A stretch of DNA of 55,993 nucleotides from Dentipellis sp. KUC8613 (taxonomy: Eukaryota; Basidiomycota; Agaricomycetes; Russulales; Hericiaceae): positions 360,391 to 416,383 of the forward strand of contig NSJX01000023.1 of NCBI GenBank assembly GCA_002286715.1, written 5' to 3'. This document shows, in pieces, positions 22,556 to 34,796 of the stretch (its first letter is position 1; each line of letters begins with the position of its first letter). The notes beneath the pieces were generated by a model. It saw only the letters and a program-made list of their open reading frames with translations, was not told where the DNA came from and searched no databases. The translations under genes were made by a program, and so were the position numbers.

Positions 22556-24756
22556 ATGGACCAGATGGACGAGCTCATGAGCCAGATCGTGACCGGCGAG
22601 GCGAAAGGCCTGTGGATCGCGCAAGGTCTTCCGCCAGACGCGCTTGTGAACCTCCATCTCTCGGAGACGCCCGATCCTGCAGTCAACTCGTCGTACAAGC
22701 TCGGAACGGCTGCACAGGTGTGTACGATTCCGCCTCTTGTTTTCACTTCGAGGCTATTTTGCATGGGTGGATACGCGTTGGGCGTGGTGGAAGGAGGGGC
22801 TCGGAGACAAGAGAGGTCAACAGCATGACACAACGCTCGTTCACACCCTCCAAGGCGCCAGCAGGGAGAAAGCTCACCCATTCCTTCTCCATCTTGCCCA
22901 TGATGCCCAATATGGCAGTTTCATGTCTAGCGAGAGACGCATGTTGCGATGTCATGATATCGAAGCCTCGGCTAGTTGCTCGCGATGCAATTTCCGGGTC
23001 TAGGTTTTAGGCGCTCGTCTTCTCCCGCCATCCCGACGTCCCATACATCATACTCATCTCCTCGTGTTTACAGACGTCTATAGGCTTGTCCGCGCTTGCA
23101 GCCGCACATTTTCACTCTCTGCGCACTGGGGAAGAGCAGGAGGTGTCGGTGAACGCACGGCATGCTTGCATAGAGTTCAGTGAGTCGCAGCGTCATCGCT
23201 ATCTTGCTTTCGCTCTTGACATCTTGTACACAGACAGTGAAAAATATTACACTGTCGATGGCAAGCTGCCAGAAGGCGAGTATTTTGACGAGCTGTCCGA
23301 CTTCTACAAGACAAAAAGTGGATATGTCCGACTCCATACGAACTTCCCACAGTACGTCCATCTCCATCTCCATCTTCATCACTCCACGAGGGCCTCCCCT
23401 CACATCTAACTGTTCCTCCAAGTCTTAAAAAAGGCCTGATAGACATCCTACAATGCCCGCCCGACAAAGCCTCCGTCACCGAGGCGCTTTCAAAATGGGA
23501 TGCGTTCGAGTTCGAGGCTGCCGCTCGCGCACACAACCTCCCCGCAGGGGCCCTGCGGACGCCAGAGCAGACCGACAGCCACGAACACGCACGCACGATC
23601 GTCAACGTCCCGCCAGTGCACATCCGGAAGATCGGCAATGCGCCGAAGAGGGTGATACCTGATGGTGCGAAGTTCCAACACGCGCTGGAGGGGATCCGGG
23701 TGTTGGACTTGACATGGATCATTGGTGGTCCTGTCGGTGGAAGGACTTTGGCTGGTGCGTCGGATGTATCACTCCCATCTTTGCACGATTTTCTCAGATA
23801 TTGTCGTGCATCATAGCACATGGCGCGGACGTCCTACACGTCACCTCCCCGAATTTGCATGCCGAGCCACTCCTCGACACCGAGACTTCGCGCGGCAAGC
23901 GCACGACGCAGCTCGACCTCAACAACGAGGCAGACTCATCAACGCTATGGGACCTCGTGAAGGAGGCAGACGTGTTCCTGCAGTCCTACCGCCCGAACTC
24001 GCTGGCGCAACGCGGGCTCAGCCCGCAAGCCGTCGCAGAGGCGCGCCCCGGGATCGTGTACGCAAGCTTGAGCGGATACGGCCACGAGGGCCCGCTCAAC
24101 TTCAGACGAGGGGTGCGTTCCGTCCTGCTGCTTCCCGCTCCCGCCCGCGACACGCATCTGATTCCCCGCTTGCTCGAAGCAGTTTGATTCGCTCATGCAG
24201 GTCGTCGGAGGCATGAGCGGCGGGGAGGCAGACGCGTACCGCAGCTTCGTAGAGGCGACGGGCGGCGACACGTCGAACTTGCCTCCGTACCGGGACCTGC
24301 CCATGCAGGCACTCGAGCATGCCTCGGGCTTCCTCCTCGCATACGGCATCATCGCTGCTCTATGCAGGACCATCACAGTGAGCACCTTTATCAGCGGTAT
24401 GCCCACCTCCATTCTAATGACCTGTTTCATTGTAGGAAGGCGGCTCATGGGAGGTCAACGTCTCCCTCGTGTCGACACTCTTCTGGATCCGCTCCATGGA
24501 GGGCGTCAACCCCGTCAGCGCCTTCCGCGATGCCACACCACTGCCTCCACGCGCGCTGCCCTTCGACCCGGAAGTGGTGACCCTGAGCACCGAGATCGAA
24601 GAGGCCGTCGCAGACGACGAGGACGGAACGCGGCCACGTCGGAAAATGAGCGTGATCCTGCACGCGGCGACGCTGTCGAAGACGCCTGTCCTTGAGGGCA
24701 AAGCGCCGATGCGGCTCGACGCGAACAAGCCCGTGTGGCTCCCGCGGGCGTCATGA
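22556..24756 (+). CDS. Family III CoA-transferase (CaiB/BaiF type)
   Basis: Enzymes of this family move CoA between carboxylic acids (formyl-CoA/oxalate, carnitine and bile-acid types) or racemise alpha-methylacyl-CoA. Seven exons (22556-22717, 23074-23179, 23234-23351, 23423-23754, 23817-24112, 24183-24377, 24436-24756) join in frame to 509 residues. Recognisable blocks are LEGIRVLDLTWIIGGPVGGR with the adjoining AHGADVLHVTSP, the segment TSRGKRTTQLDLN, ADVFLQSYRPNSLAQRGLS, IVYASLSGYGHEGPL and LLAYGIIAALCR. An upstream domain (GLSALAAAHFHSLRTGEEQ, NARHACIEF) repeats the transferase pattern, so this is a two-part fungal form. In many family III enzymes an Asp forms the acyl intermediate; its position was not fixed here. 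The substrate cannot be told. A start further upstream at a GTG is in frame but unlikely. Confidence 0.9.
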
Positions 24757-25712
24757 CCGAGACGATAGTATGATACTCACGACGTGCGACGAGTGACGAC
24801 GACGACGATGACGGAGATACGGCTCTGGGATCTGTTGTACGATTTGTATGCTGATCTGCGTGGTTTACTACTGGCGGAGTGGCACGTATGTTGCGGGGTG
24901 TGTGCAGGTGCTGCTTGGGGGTTAGGTGCTTCGTGAGGGAAGGGGTGCGGAGACATATACCTTCTAGTTGTTGCGCTTGTGTAGCTGCAGATATATCCGC
25001 GATGGTGGTGCGCGTGGGTGGAGGGCTACTGGTTAGTGCTGGGGCCATAGTCTGTCCAGTAAGTTACTTGTAACCCTCAAGCTTCACTGCCAGGCCCCAG
25101 GCCAGCGCTTGGCCTCCGATACCCCGACTCGAGTCTTGAGTACGTTTTCAGCAGGATGCATCTACTCACCGACGAATTTCGTCTCACTCTAGCTGCCAGG
25201 GTACCTGCAGTGGTATGCCATGGAAGGGATGCACCGCCATATTCTCTTTCGACCCTTAGATATGTGTTTCTAAATGATGAACATTCTATCAGCAGAACAA
25301 TTCATCCCGCAATTCATCACAGCTATGAACTGAATGCTCGTCCGAAACCATGTAAGAAATCTAGCACTTCTTCCCCACGGAATGTAGAAACAAAGGCCTC
25401 GGCCTGGAATACCTGCCGCTCGTCCTTTTTGCATTCAATACAGTTGAACAAAGAATTCCAGGTGGTTCGTATAATATGGATCTTTGCAAATTCGAGAGGG
25501 TCTTCTCACCTTCATTGCACTCGGGATTCGGATTGAAGTGAGAGCTAGCACATGTTTTCGACCGGAAGGAGGAAGGGCGTTGAGCGACGGGCGCCTAACG
25601 AAAGTCCACGATTAAGCGCCTGTGGGATTGACTTGACCCCGGTAGCCTTGGCCTTACCCCGCCTTTCTTGAATCCGTCACCTCCTCCTCCCCGCCATTTA
25701 GCTCTCGACACC
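24757..25712. other. Intergenic between CoA-transferase and ETF-beta genes
   Basis: About 950 bases with a short GAC/GAT-rich run near 24795-24812. The ORFs at 24879-25073 and 25156-25536 show no signature. The ETF-beta promoter must lie at the right end; no clear TATA box was seen. Confidence 0.45.
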
Positions 25713-26917
25713 ATGCGACCGACCGCCGCACGACTGCTTAACATCCTTGTTCCCGTGAAGCGGTAAACTACCAACTTTCCTCGGTATCGAGTTATAATAT
25801 AGCTCACACTGACCTCGACAGGTGCGTGGACTACGCGGTGAAGATCCGCGTGAACCCGCAGCAGACGGGCATCGATGCGAATGTAAAGCATAGCATGGTG
25901 CGCGCCCTATTCATCTCCCCACCTCTATGTACGCGCAACCTACTCACCACCACACGCGCCCCAGAACCCCTTTGACGAAATCGGTGCGTTCCGGCCCTTC
26001 CCCGCCTGGCCCAACCCCACACTCCTGACCTGATCCTTCTCACACGTGCCTTTCACCCTCAGCGGTCGAAGAAGCCGTCCGCCTGCGCGAGAAGCTCAAG
26101 GACGCCGTCAAGTCCATCAAAGTCGTGACCATCGGGCCGTCCAAGGCGTCCGAGACGCTGCGCACCGCGCTCGCGATGGGCGCGGACGCGGGCATTCACG
26201 TCGAGCTGCCGGACAACGCGCCCGCGCCGGAGCCGCTCGGCGTTGCGCGCGCGCTGCGCGCCGTGGTCGAGCGCCAGAAGGCCGCGGGCGGCGTGGACCT
26301 GGTCATCATGGGCAAGCAGGCGATCGACGACGACCTCGGGCAGACGGGCCAGATGCTCGCCGCGCTCCTCGGCTGGGCGCAGGCCGCGCAGGCGAGCAGC
26401 CTCGCGGTGGACGCGGGCGCGAAGGTCGCGGAGGTGCGGACGGAGATTGATGGCGGTGCGGAGGTGCTCAAGTGCAAGCTGCCGGCGGTGATCACGACGG
26501 ACTTGCGGTGCGCGTCCCCCCAATACCAACCTTCGTTTATATCTGACTTGTGGTGTTATTTGTGGCAGATTGAACGGTGCGTGAAGACCCTGGTGCAGTT
26601 TGGGATAGGAATGCTGACGGAACCTGCAGAGCCGCGCTACGCGTCGCTCCCGAACATCATGAAGGCGAAGAAGAAGCCCATCGAGAAGCTCACGCCCGCC
26701 GACCTCGGCGTCGACCTCACGCCCATCCTCGAGACCCTCAAGGTCGCCGAGCCCCCCAAGCGCGTCGGCGGTGGCAAGGTAGGCTTTCTCCCCGTTTCCT
26801 ACGTCATAGCATTCCCAGACGCTGACAGGCTCTGTGTGTGCTACTCTGCAGGTGGACAGTGTCGACGAGCTCATCGCGAAGCTCAAGGAGGCAGGCATCA
26901 CTGCCGTCGCTCCGTGA
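25713..26917 (+). CDS. ETFB: Electron transfer flavoprotein, beta subunit
   Basis: A mitochondrial matrix protein that, with the alpha subunit, carries electrons from acyl-CoA dehydrogenases to ETF-ubiquinone oxidoreductase. Seven exons give 270 residues: 25713-25762, 25822-25897, 25965-25983 (19 nt), 26063-26507, an 8-nt exon 26569-26576, 26630-26778 and 26852-26917. The start is MRPTAARLLNILVPVKR, then CVDYAVKIRVN, NPFDEIAVEEAVRLREK, VVTIGPSKASETLRTALAMG, DLVIMGKQAIDDDLGQTGQM, PRYASLPNIMKAKKKPIE (the family signature) and a C-terminal helix to EAGITAVAP. The length is normal for the family. The frame across the 8-nt exon restores the family sequence TTDLRLNEPRYASLP, which supports it. Confidence 0.96.
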
Positions 26918-27812
26918 TACTAGCACCTGTTCTAGCGTCAGCGCATGGAGGTGTACACATGCTATGCGTAGGTAGAATAAAACGAATCTAGCATCACACT
27001 GGCACGCGGAAACTTGACAGACCTTCATACCGGCACCTGAGACGGCAAAAATCTGAGTTTCTGGCGAGCTGCCACCAAGATCAACAGGCATGGTATCGAT
27101 ATCACGTCTATTAGCTCAGGGCTACCTACGATTCGAAAGCGACGAAACGAGACGAGACGGAATGAGACGGAGCGGTAGAGTATGGATGCGCATATGAGTA
27201 CAGGGACACGAGTAAAGAGTAGAGGGCAAAGCAATTTGCACGAGCATACGTATAACACAAGAAAGACGAGAGAAGTAAAACAGGAACTACGGGTTATGAA
27301 CTAACTACTAGCGTCTTCTGAACGAACGAGCACCCAGGCCGGGAACAAGAGCGGAAACCAGAGTAGGGAAGGGAGGGGGAGGGCGGGGGAAGGCGGATGC
27401 AGAAGAACGCGCGCGTACGGTACGAGAAGCGAGAGTGAGGGTGAGGGTGGGTCAAGAAAGTAACAAAAACGCGGGAAACGAACGAAGAGATTGTGCGGGT
27501 GGATATGGACATGGATATAGACGACGATGCGGTAGGCGGGCAGCGACTGATACAAGAGTATTAAATTAGCGATGGAGGACTTGGGGGGAAGATGGATGAT
27601 GAGAGCGGTCTGGTCCTCGAGCCCAAAGAGGGAGGGCGAGGAAAGGTGTCCGTGGTAAATGAGATGTGAGCAAAAATGGAAGACTGGGGTGAGATGAGGA
27701 AGGTAGCGTGCGTCAGCGTTGTACAGTGTCAATATTTCTGGTCTCTAGTTTCGGCCTGGGGCTTCGGATTCTGTTCCTTCGCATTTTATCTCCCAGAGCG
27801 CGCGCCTGCGCA
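26918..27812. other. Convergent intergenic region
   Basis: The 3' ends of the ETF-beta (+) and RING (-) genes face each other across about 900 bases. The sequence is rich in purine runs (GACGAGAC and GAAACGAG repeats at about 27140-27180, and GGGAGGG at 27365-27390). Minus-strand ORFs here are low complexity and look like UTR. Confidence 0.45.
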
Positions 27813-30800
27813 TCACGCAGTAGCGACGCCCTACATAAGTGAATATTTGTGAGATCCTGGAGCTGTAGGGTAGATAAAAATATGGAGCGCACCTGCGAGC
27901 GACATGCGGGGCAATTATTGCGACCCGTCTCGAGCCACTGGTCCACGCACGCCTTATGGAACGCATGCCGACACGACATCAAGCGGATCTCGTCCTCCGG
28001 CACGTAATCCTCTAGACAGATCAAGCACTGCACAACATCTATCAGCCTCTCCGCTCCTTCACAGGAAAAGCAAGCACGTACCCGGTCGATACAACTCGCC
28101 GCAACACGCCCCTCCTTCTCGCACGCCTCCAGATCCGCCGGACTCACAATCTCGAGCCCCGACTGGGCAATCTCCTCCTTCGTCACCGTCGGCGGCTTCA
28201 CCTGCCCCAGCATCTCCGCGAGCTCCCAGAGCGCCTCGAACGAGTCGAGCGGGTCCGTGCCCGTCACGAGGTGGTGGTTCGGGGGATAATAGCCTGCCAC
28301 GCCATTCCCATCAGCACCAACACCAACACTCACGAAAGGACAAACCACTCACCGCCAATGACATAAATGAAAAACGTCGTCGACCCATTACCCTCCCCTC
28401 CCCGCCCAGCGCCCGCGCCCGCCCCCGGCGGCGGCGCCCCGCGTCTCGCGCCCGTGCCCGCAGGCCTCAGCCCACGGATCGCATCCGCTGCCCGCGAGTG
28501 CCACGGCCTGCCTCTCGGCGTGCCCGGCCGCGCAGCACCAGTCGCGCCCTCGCCCTCCTCCGCACTCCCCGCCTCCTGCCCGTCCTCTGCCGTGGGTGGA
28601 TGCAGATGTGGCTGCGGATGCGGATGGTGGGGATGCAGATGGCGGTGCCCGTGCCCGGTGACGGACTGCAGCCCAACGACGATGACAGGCACGATGATAT
28701 TGTCGCCCTGCGCAGCCGCCGTTTCTGCCGGGCCAGGACCAGAACCAGGATTTGGACTTGCACTGCCTTCCGTGCCAGCGACGCCCTCAGTCTCCGCACC
28801 ACCAGCGCCACCAGGCTGCACACGCGGCGCGAACGGACTACTGCCCGCGCCTGCGCTCGCACCCGGGGCACCATGGCCCTGCGGCGCGACCATCGGCGGG
28901 AACCTGTACATGCGCCACCAGTTGATGCCGCCGCCGGGGCGGCGCTGCGAGCCGGACGTCGCGCGCGGGGGCAGGTGCATGCTGAACGGCTCGGGCGACG
29001 GGACGGCGTGCTCGGCCTGGTCCTGGTCCTGCTCCGCGTCGGAATCGAACATCGAGCTGGCCGAGTCGGAGTGGTACTCCTCGTCATCATCGTCGTCGGA
29101 GCGCTCGGAGGACGAGTCGGAGACGGTTTCAAGGGAGGGCATGCTGGATGTGCGTGAGCGGCTGCGGAGGGGGACGGTGGTGGACAGAGAGGGCCCGGCT
29201 TCGGTTTCTGTGTTGGTGTCGGTGACGACGTCGGTGGTTATGCTCGTATCCGCTTCGGGATCTGCGCTCGCGACTTTGTCCTCTGCGACATACGGTACCG
29301 GCGTTTCCTCCACATCCACGTCCACCTCAGCTTCGGGTTCGGGTTCGGCCTCAACTTCAGCCCCGTCTTCAGCCAACAGCTCCTCCACAGGCACAGGCCA
29401 CGGCAGCATCTCCTCGGGCTCCTCCTCCCTATCCTCCGTCTCCTCCGGCGGCCCCTCATATTCGTGCTCAGGCTCGGGCTCAGGCTCCGCCACCCGCTCC
29501 TCCGCCAACGTCCTCCTCAAATCAATCTGCAAATCAACCAAAAACCGCTCGAAGCTGTCTGCCGGCGGCAGCGGGACGCTCGGGTCCGGATTGCTGCCCA
29601 GCGCCGCAAGATTCGGCGGCCACGAGTTGATCGTCAGCGGCTCGCGCGCCGCGTCCTCGCCCGCTGCACCCGCAGGCGCTGCAGGCGCCGGGGCGCCATT
29701 TGCGTCGGGCGCGTCGAGCCCCATGCCCAGATGGAACGCCCGCGCCATCTCCGCGAGCAACTGCGACCGCGGGTCCATATTCGCGCCCTGCGCAGGCGCA
29801 CCTGCGCCCGCACGCGCCGCGCCGGGCGCGTTCAAGCCGAAGCGGTCGCGGATGCTGCCCCACGCGTTGCGCATGCGGTCGCGGCTGGACGGCGGGAGCG
29901 GGGGGATGCCGAGGCCGCCCAGCGCGCCAAGGCCTGCTGTCGGGGTGGGCGAGAGCGGGCGGTGTGCGAGCGGGTCGGGTTCGGGCGATGGGGAGGACGA
30001 CGCGGGCAGGGAGGGCGAGGCGGGGGCGGAGGGGGCGTTGGGGTTAGGGGCAGAGGACGCCGCGAGGCCGGAGGTGAAGAGCGGGTCAGACGAGCCGGAG
30101 ACGAGCGAGGCGGCGGTGGCGGCGGTGGCGACGCTGTGATACAAGCATTATATTAGTTACCAGAAAAAAAAAAAAGAAAGATTAAATTCGGAGTGGAATG
30201 AAGAATGCGCACCTGAGGAGAGTGCCCAGGACGTCGATGCTGCTCGGCGACAGCGGCGCCGGCCGCCCGGAGCCCGCGCCAGAGCTCTCCGGCGGCGCGG
30301 GCGGGCCCGCCTGGTCCCCGTCGTGGTCACGGTCGGTGTCGCCATCGGCTGCGGGCGCAGAAGCGGAAGACGGGTCGCCTGACTGTGCGGGCGCCTCCGA
30401 GGCGGCCCAATCGGGCGACACGAAGGACGAACGCCGCGAGGCCATGGGACGCGGGATCAGCGAGGACAGGCGGCGCCGTGCGGGGACCGACGACGCGCGG
30501 CGCGAAGAAGTACTCGGGGTCGGATGTGGGTGGGATTGTGCTTGTGGCTGTTGGGGCGCACGGGTAGGTGGTGGAGGAGCGGAGGCGGACACGTCGGTCG
30601 TGTGCACAACGCCTTGAACGACGACGAGCGTGCCGGCAGGCGGAAAACGTCGTTCTAGGGCAGGAGGAACGGGCGCGGGCGCAATGTTCTGAGGCGCATT
30701 CGTCGGTGCGGCAGAGGTTGCGGCATCGACGGGGATTATGGGAGTTGAGTTGAGAAGCTCGAGCGGAGATGCGTCAGACGAGGCGGGCGAGGTAGAGAGT

Positions 30801-31516
30801 GAAGGGAATGAATAGTCCGTCACTTCGTCGATGTCAGGGATGGGTGTGAGTGCGGGCTCGGAATCCGCGTCGGGATGCGGGTCGTGCGCCTCACCAACTT
30901 CGTGCGTCGACGCAGCGTCAGCGCTGGGGGTAGCGCGGTCGGGCATTTCTAGGCCTTGGTCTTTCTCGACCATCATTTCCTCTGCAGCTGCAGGAGCAGC
31001 AGCATCTGCCGCAGGAGCTGCAGATGACTCTCCCTGCGTACTTGCCCCGTCTTCCTCTCTATCGTTCTCCTTCCCTTTATCATCCCAACTCGCCTCTTCT
31101 TTCGCCTTTGCCCATTCTGTCACCTCTGCCCCCCGCGTCCTCTCCTCATCAACCTCTTGCGCTCCGTCCTCCTCCCTTGTGTGGTTTCTCCGTTTACGAA
31201 TGCTTAACGGCCACCGACGCTGCGATGCCGCTGTCGGACTGCGGTTCTCAGCAACCGCCACCAGATCCTTGCGGGATGATGTAGCCGAGGGTGTCGAGGT
31301 CGAGGTTGTAAGTGACGGCGTAGACAAACGCCGGAGGCGGCGCGGGATCGTCGGGAGACGGCTCAGGCGGCGCGAGCGTGTGCGAGACGACGACGTCCCC
31401 GAGGCGCCGTCTGCGGGGTTCGAGCCACTTACGCTGGAGCTGGAGGTGTCTGTGCCGATCGCAGGGGCCAGAGAGGCGGGGCGGGAGGGAGAGGGTCGGG
31501 AGCTGGATTGCCCCAT
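27813..31516 (-). CDS. Large RING-H2 protein, probable E3 ubiquitin ligase
   Basis: Five exons (31516-30213, 30133-28353, 28293-28082, 28027-27893, 27830-27813) join in frame to 1149 residues. Residues 1100-1144 form a canonical RING-H2: CLIC, then ED, MSCRHAFHKACVDQW and NNCPACRSQ, so it should recruit an E2 enzyme. Only five residues (GVATA) follow, added by an 18-nt last exon. The rest is long, disordered and Ser/Pro/Ala/Glu-rich, with acidic EPEPEPE-type repeats and a His-rich run. The chosen ATG at 31516 gives MGQSSSRPSPSR, which fits an N-myristoylation signal (Gly2, Ser6); an in-frame ATG 29 codons upstream would remove it. A conserved-looking segment (HHLVTGTDPLDSFEALWELA) precedes the RING. 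Substrate unknown. Confidence 0.87.
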
Positions 31517-32479
31517 CTTGTCGAAGACCGAGACCTGTGTGTGGTATGTGTGGGTGTCAAACGGTGCGTGCGCAGCCTGTATCCCAGCCCGAGAACGATG
31601 CAAGTGTGCAGATGGCTTATGTTACAATCGGAGCGCGGGGCAAGCCTTAGAGTAGGCTCGAGCGGGGGAGTGATCGGAAGGTGACGGGATATATGGACAC
31701 TAGAAGCGGCGCTTTGAACTGGTCAGCTCAGCTCAAGAAACGCACTGAAGAAGAAGTGTGAAGGAGAGACAGGCTGGAAGGCTGAGTGTGTGGTGTGGTG
31801 GTGGTGGTGGTGGTGGTCTTCGGTCAAGAGACAAGGAGCGAGAGACGCTGGCCAGCGCCGTGGCGAGCCCTTCACCGCTTGGTCATCCCGCCTCAGCGAC
31901 CTCATCTCATCTTCCTTCCTTCACTCAGCGCTGCGGCCCCCCTTTGTACATCTAATCGCATCTTCCATCGTCTCTCTGCATCGCTGCGAATGCAATTTTC
32001 TGCGTCACTGTGCTGCGCATCCGCAGTGCAGACGTGGCAAAGACTAGCACCGCTCCCAATTCGAGAGGCACCTCGGGTCCACTAACTATGGGTTTTCCAA
32101 CTACTCGAATTTGGCATTGAGGGCTAAAGCTGGAGGCGCTAGTATAGCTCATGATTCATCGAACCCGTGCTTTTAATACAGCCGGTCCATGCCTCTGTCC
32201 GCGCCTCTATCTGCATCTTGCGCGTCGGAATCAGAACCATGTCGTTCTCTCTGGGCCTCCTGCAGACTTCGAGCTGATTGATATTGCCTCGAATACGAGA
32301 CCACACTCTCAGCGAACTGTGTCGTTCTTCGGCTTCTGTTGGGACAAGGGCATGTCGCACCGTGACGGTGCGTCATGCACGATGCCATAGGCTGGCTTGA
32401 AATAGCATGTAATCTTCTTGCTCTTGCTCCGAGGTCTTCGTTTACGGCTTCGGGCTTCGGGAAGGGCTCGGAACAAGTC
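31517..32479. other. Upstream region of the RING gene, with a (GTG)n tract
   Basis: This stretch contains the RING promoter. A trinucleotide run of GTG lies at about 31795-31817. No supported gene was found. The ORF pairs at 32139-32390 and 32173-32610 on opposite strands show no family match. Confidence 0.45.
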
Positions 32480-32760
32480 ATGGCGCTGGTGGTCGTGCGA
32501 TTCGAGGACAGCGAGTGGGAGGAAATCGGCTTTCCGCGGTAAGCAATTATTGCCCGTCTTCGAGCGCCTCGTCGCACCGAGTTAGATTGAACGTCGGCAG
32601 TGAACGCCATGCACTAGATGGTCGGCTGTGAACACGTACTTGGCCAAGCGATACGTGTTCATAGATCACGTATTAACAGTGAAATAGCGACAGAGCTAGG
32701 AGGAACCTCTGAAGAGGAAATCCCCTTCTTCATCCGGAACGAGGATATGGTGTGTATGAA
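32480..32760 (+). CDS. Possible first exons of an unknown gene, cut by the transposon
   Basis: ATG at 32480 opens MALVVVRFEDSEWEEIGFPR, which ends at a GTAAGC donor (32538/32539). A second exon, 32618-32669, joins in frame to read WSAVNTYLAKRYVFIDH and ends before GTATTA. A third open segment (about 32685-32755) reads GGTSEEEIPFFIRNEDM and ends before GTGTGT. The sequence looks protein-coding but no family is recognised and the third join is not clean. The inverted-repeat element is inserted at 32929. I could not find the continuation of this gene beyond the element, so it may be a gene broken by the insertion. Low confidence. Confidence 0.28.
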
Positions 32761-32922
32761 TCCCGCACAGCGTTATCCTAGATAACTTCTAAACAACAAC
32801 CATGCAAATTTGACATTCACGTAGACCGACCGTAGTAAGTATCCCTTGTCCCCTCCAGGCAATCTACTCTACTGATACATAATGTAGTTTCCTGCCTCGC
32901 GTCGACAGCTGCGCGAATTCCA

Positions 32923-32928
32923 TCACTC
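32923..32928 (+). repeat. Target-site duplication, left (TCACTC)
   Basis: TCACTC directly abuts the left arm and recurs at 35163-35168 directly outside the right arm. The bases further out differ on the two sides, so the duplication is 6 bp. Confidence 0.8.
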
Positions 32929-33294
32929 TATGGAAAGCGGGAGTGAGCAGCTTCATAAATCATTTTCGGATCACCGGATCGGCTATCGGCTACCGGATTT
33001 GGACATCCGGCATCACAGACCGGCGCGTCACGTCACAGCATCACATATCGTCACCCCGCCCCCCCGACGGGCACTCTCTCGTCGCGCCCCGTCGACGTCG
33101 TCCCGCACGATGAGCGAGCTGCTGTCACCACCACGACGGCGAGGCCAGCTTAGCTGTAAATTAGATTACGTAATACAGTATCAGGCGTGTAAAGACGGCC
33201 TCATATCTTCGGATCCAGGCATCGCACGACAACGAGAGTAGCACCGTTGGAATCGCGCTTTCAAGACGATTCTATTGGTGTATAGGAATATATG
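32929..33294 (+). repeat. Left terminal inverted repeat (366 bp)
   Basis: Inverted match to 34797-35162. The arm contains GC-rich stretches (CCCCGCCCCCCCGACGG around 33053) and an open frame of 103 codons (32930-33241). The frame is present in both arms simply because they are copies, and it is not taken as a gene. Confidence 0.9.
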
Positions 33295-33663
33295 CCCCGA
33301 CAAGGTCTAACGGATTGAACAATGTGCAGGTGGTCTAAATTAGTATGTTCATCATAAGTGCTTGCCGCGCCATCTCTCCTGTGCACAAGAGTCCGCACCC
33401 GCTCGACTACATGGGACGAATCCCCATCATTCTGCGCTGGTACACATTTGCTTGCCCAGCTGCCCGTGCACTCGCGTATCGGCGCATGCTCACCATGTCG
33501 TTCATACTGCTTAGACAACTATTATGTGCGCACGAATTTCTTCTCGCATTTGGACTGGGTTACTTGCCTAACTGCCCAGATATGTGGGTTTACTTGCTTT
33601 GGGACCTATCTACACCGGTACACTCTCATTGTGACCTCTCAGATAATGCAGCATATGCACTGC

Positions 33664-34608
33664 AGGTAGCCGCGAGACCTACCCGACAATACCCGACGCG
33701 AGCATCAACGAGCTCATACAATAGTCGCTCTACCAACGAGCTCGAGCTCGTTTTCTCGCAGCAGACCGCGCCGAAGGACGCCGCCACAATCATCATCGAG
33801 CCCGTCATAGGCGAGGGCGGCTCCGTGCCCGCGGCGCCACGTACGTTCTCGTCCGGGCTGCGCAAGACCTGCGCCGAGCGTGACATCCTGCTCATCGTCG
33901 ATAAGGTACAGAGCGGGTATGGGCGCACGGGGAAGAACTTCGGGATTGAGCGCAGTGGTTTGAGGCCGGATATTGTAACTGTACGCCTTCAAGTTTCCTT
34001 ATCGACACGAAAACAACTTATACTCACATGTACCCCAGGGTCCGAAGGCTTGCAAACGCTTCCCTTTGAACACGATCAAGTCGAAAGAAGCTCATGGACA
34101 AGCTCAAGCCCGGTTTGTTTGCCTTTCGATTTCGCTCGATCTGCACAAATTTGCTGATATATGCATACAAGGCAGAACGCATGCCAGCAGCGCCATCTCC
34201 TGCACTGCCGCCGTGGCCGTGGCCGACGCCTTCGAAGCCGGAAAAATCCTGGACAACGTTCAGGCGCAGTACGCTTCATTTCTTCCGCTCCCACCAGCCA
34301 ATCGTGCTCACTGATATTGTCAATGCACACCCCCTCAGCGGAGCTCTTCGCCTCGCTCACGCGCTCAAGCAGGACCCCTTGCTCGCCCCGCACATCCTTG
34401 ACGTGCGCGGTTTGGGCCGAGGGTGGGCATCGAGTTTGCGTCGCCGTCGCACTCGGCGTACGACCCCGTCGTCAACTCGCGGGATCGCCGCGGGGCTTCG
34501 CGGGCCGCGTCGCCAAGCGCTGCCTCACGAAGGGCGTGCTCATCCTCACCACATCCGTGTACGAGACGATTCGGTTCTTTGGTTCATCCCGCCGTTGAAT
34601 AACTCGTA
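33664..34608 (+). pseudogene. Class III (PLP) aminotransferase fragment, captured and broken
   Basis: Pieces of a 4-aminobutyrate/acetylornithine-type aminotransferase appear in family order: YPTIPDASINELIQ, then after a stop and a frame change ELVFSQQTAPKDAATIIIEP, ILLIVDKVQSGYGRTGKNFG (normally DEVQSG, here Glu to Lys), the PLP-lysine region GPKACKRFPLNTI with the frame lost just after the Lys, and AVAVADAFEAGKILDNVQAQ. The C-terminal part KGVLILTTSVYETIRFF is in yet another frame. The N-terminal third is missing. Intron-like gaps with GT and AG ends remain (for example about 33979-34039 and 34117-34171), so DNA and not mRNA was captured. With at least one stop and several frameshifts it cannot make the enzyme. 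Confidence 0.82.
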
Positions 34609-34796
34609 GGCAGTTCTGGCGAAGGGCGTCGCAATCTGTAAGTTACAGGCGCACGTTGAATGCATAGCTGCAGCTTCGAGGTGAGAGATAGGGTAATTGG
34701 GGATAGCTGGTGAAACTGGGACAGCGCGATGATGAGACTTGATGATTGCTCCCTCCCTCATGGTCTCATAAGTGAATTCCCAAAAGTTGGTCAAAA

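Noticed and set aside
28367..30139. 590-codon plus-strand ORF opposite the RING gene
   Set aside because: It is a GC-rich mirror of the repetitive coding strand. The minus strand joins through five exons to a canonical RING.
32930..33241. 103-codon ORF in each arm of the inverted-repeat element
   Set aside because: It appears twice only because the arms are copies. It crosses the terminal repeat and has no recognisable motif. A tiny transposase is not credible at this size.
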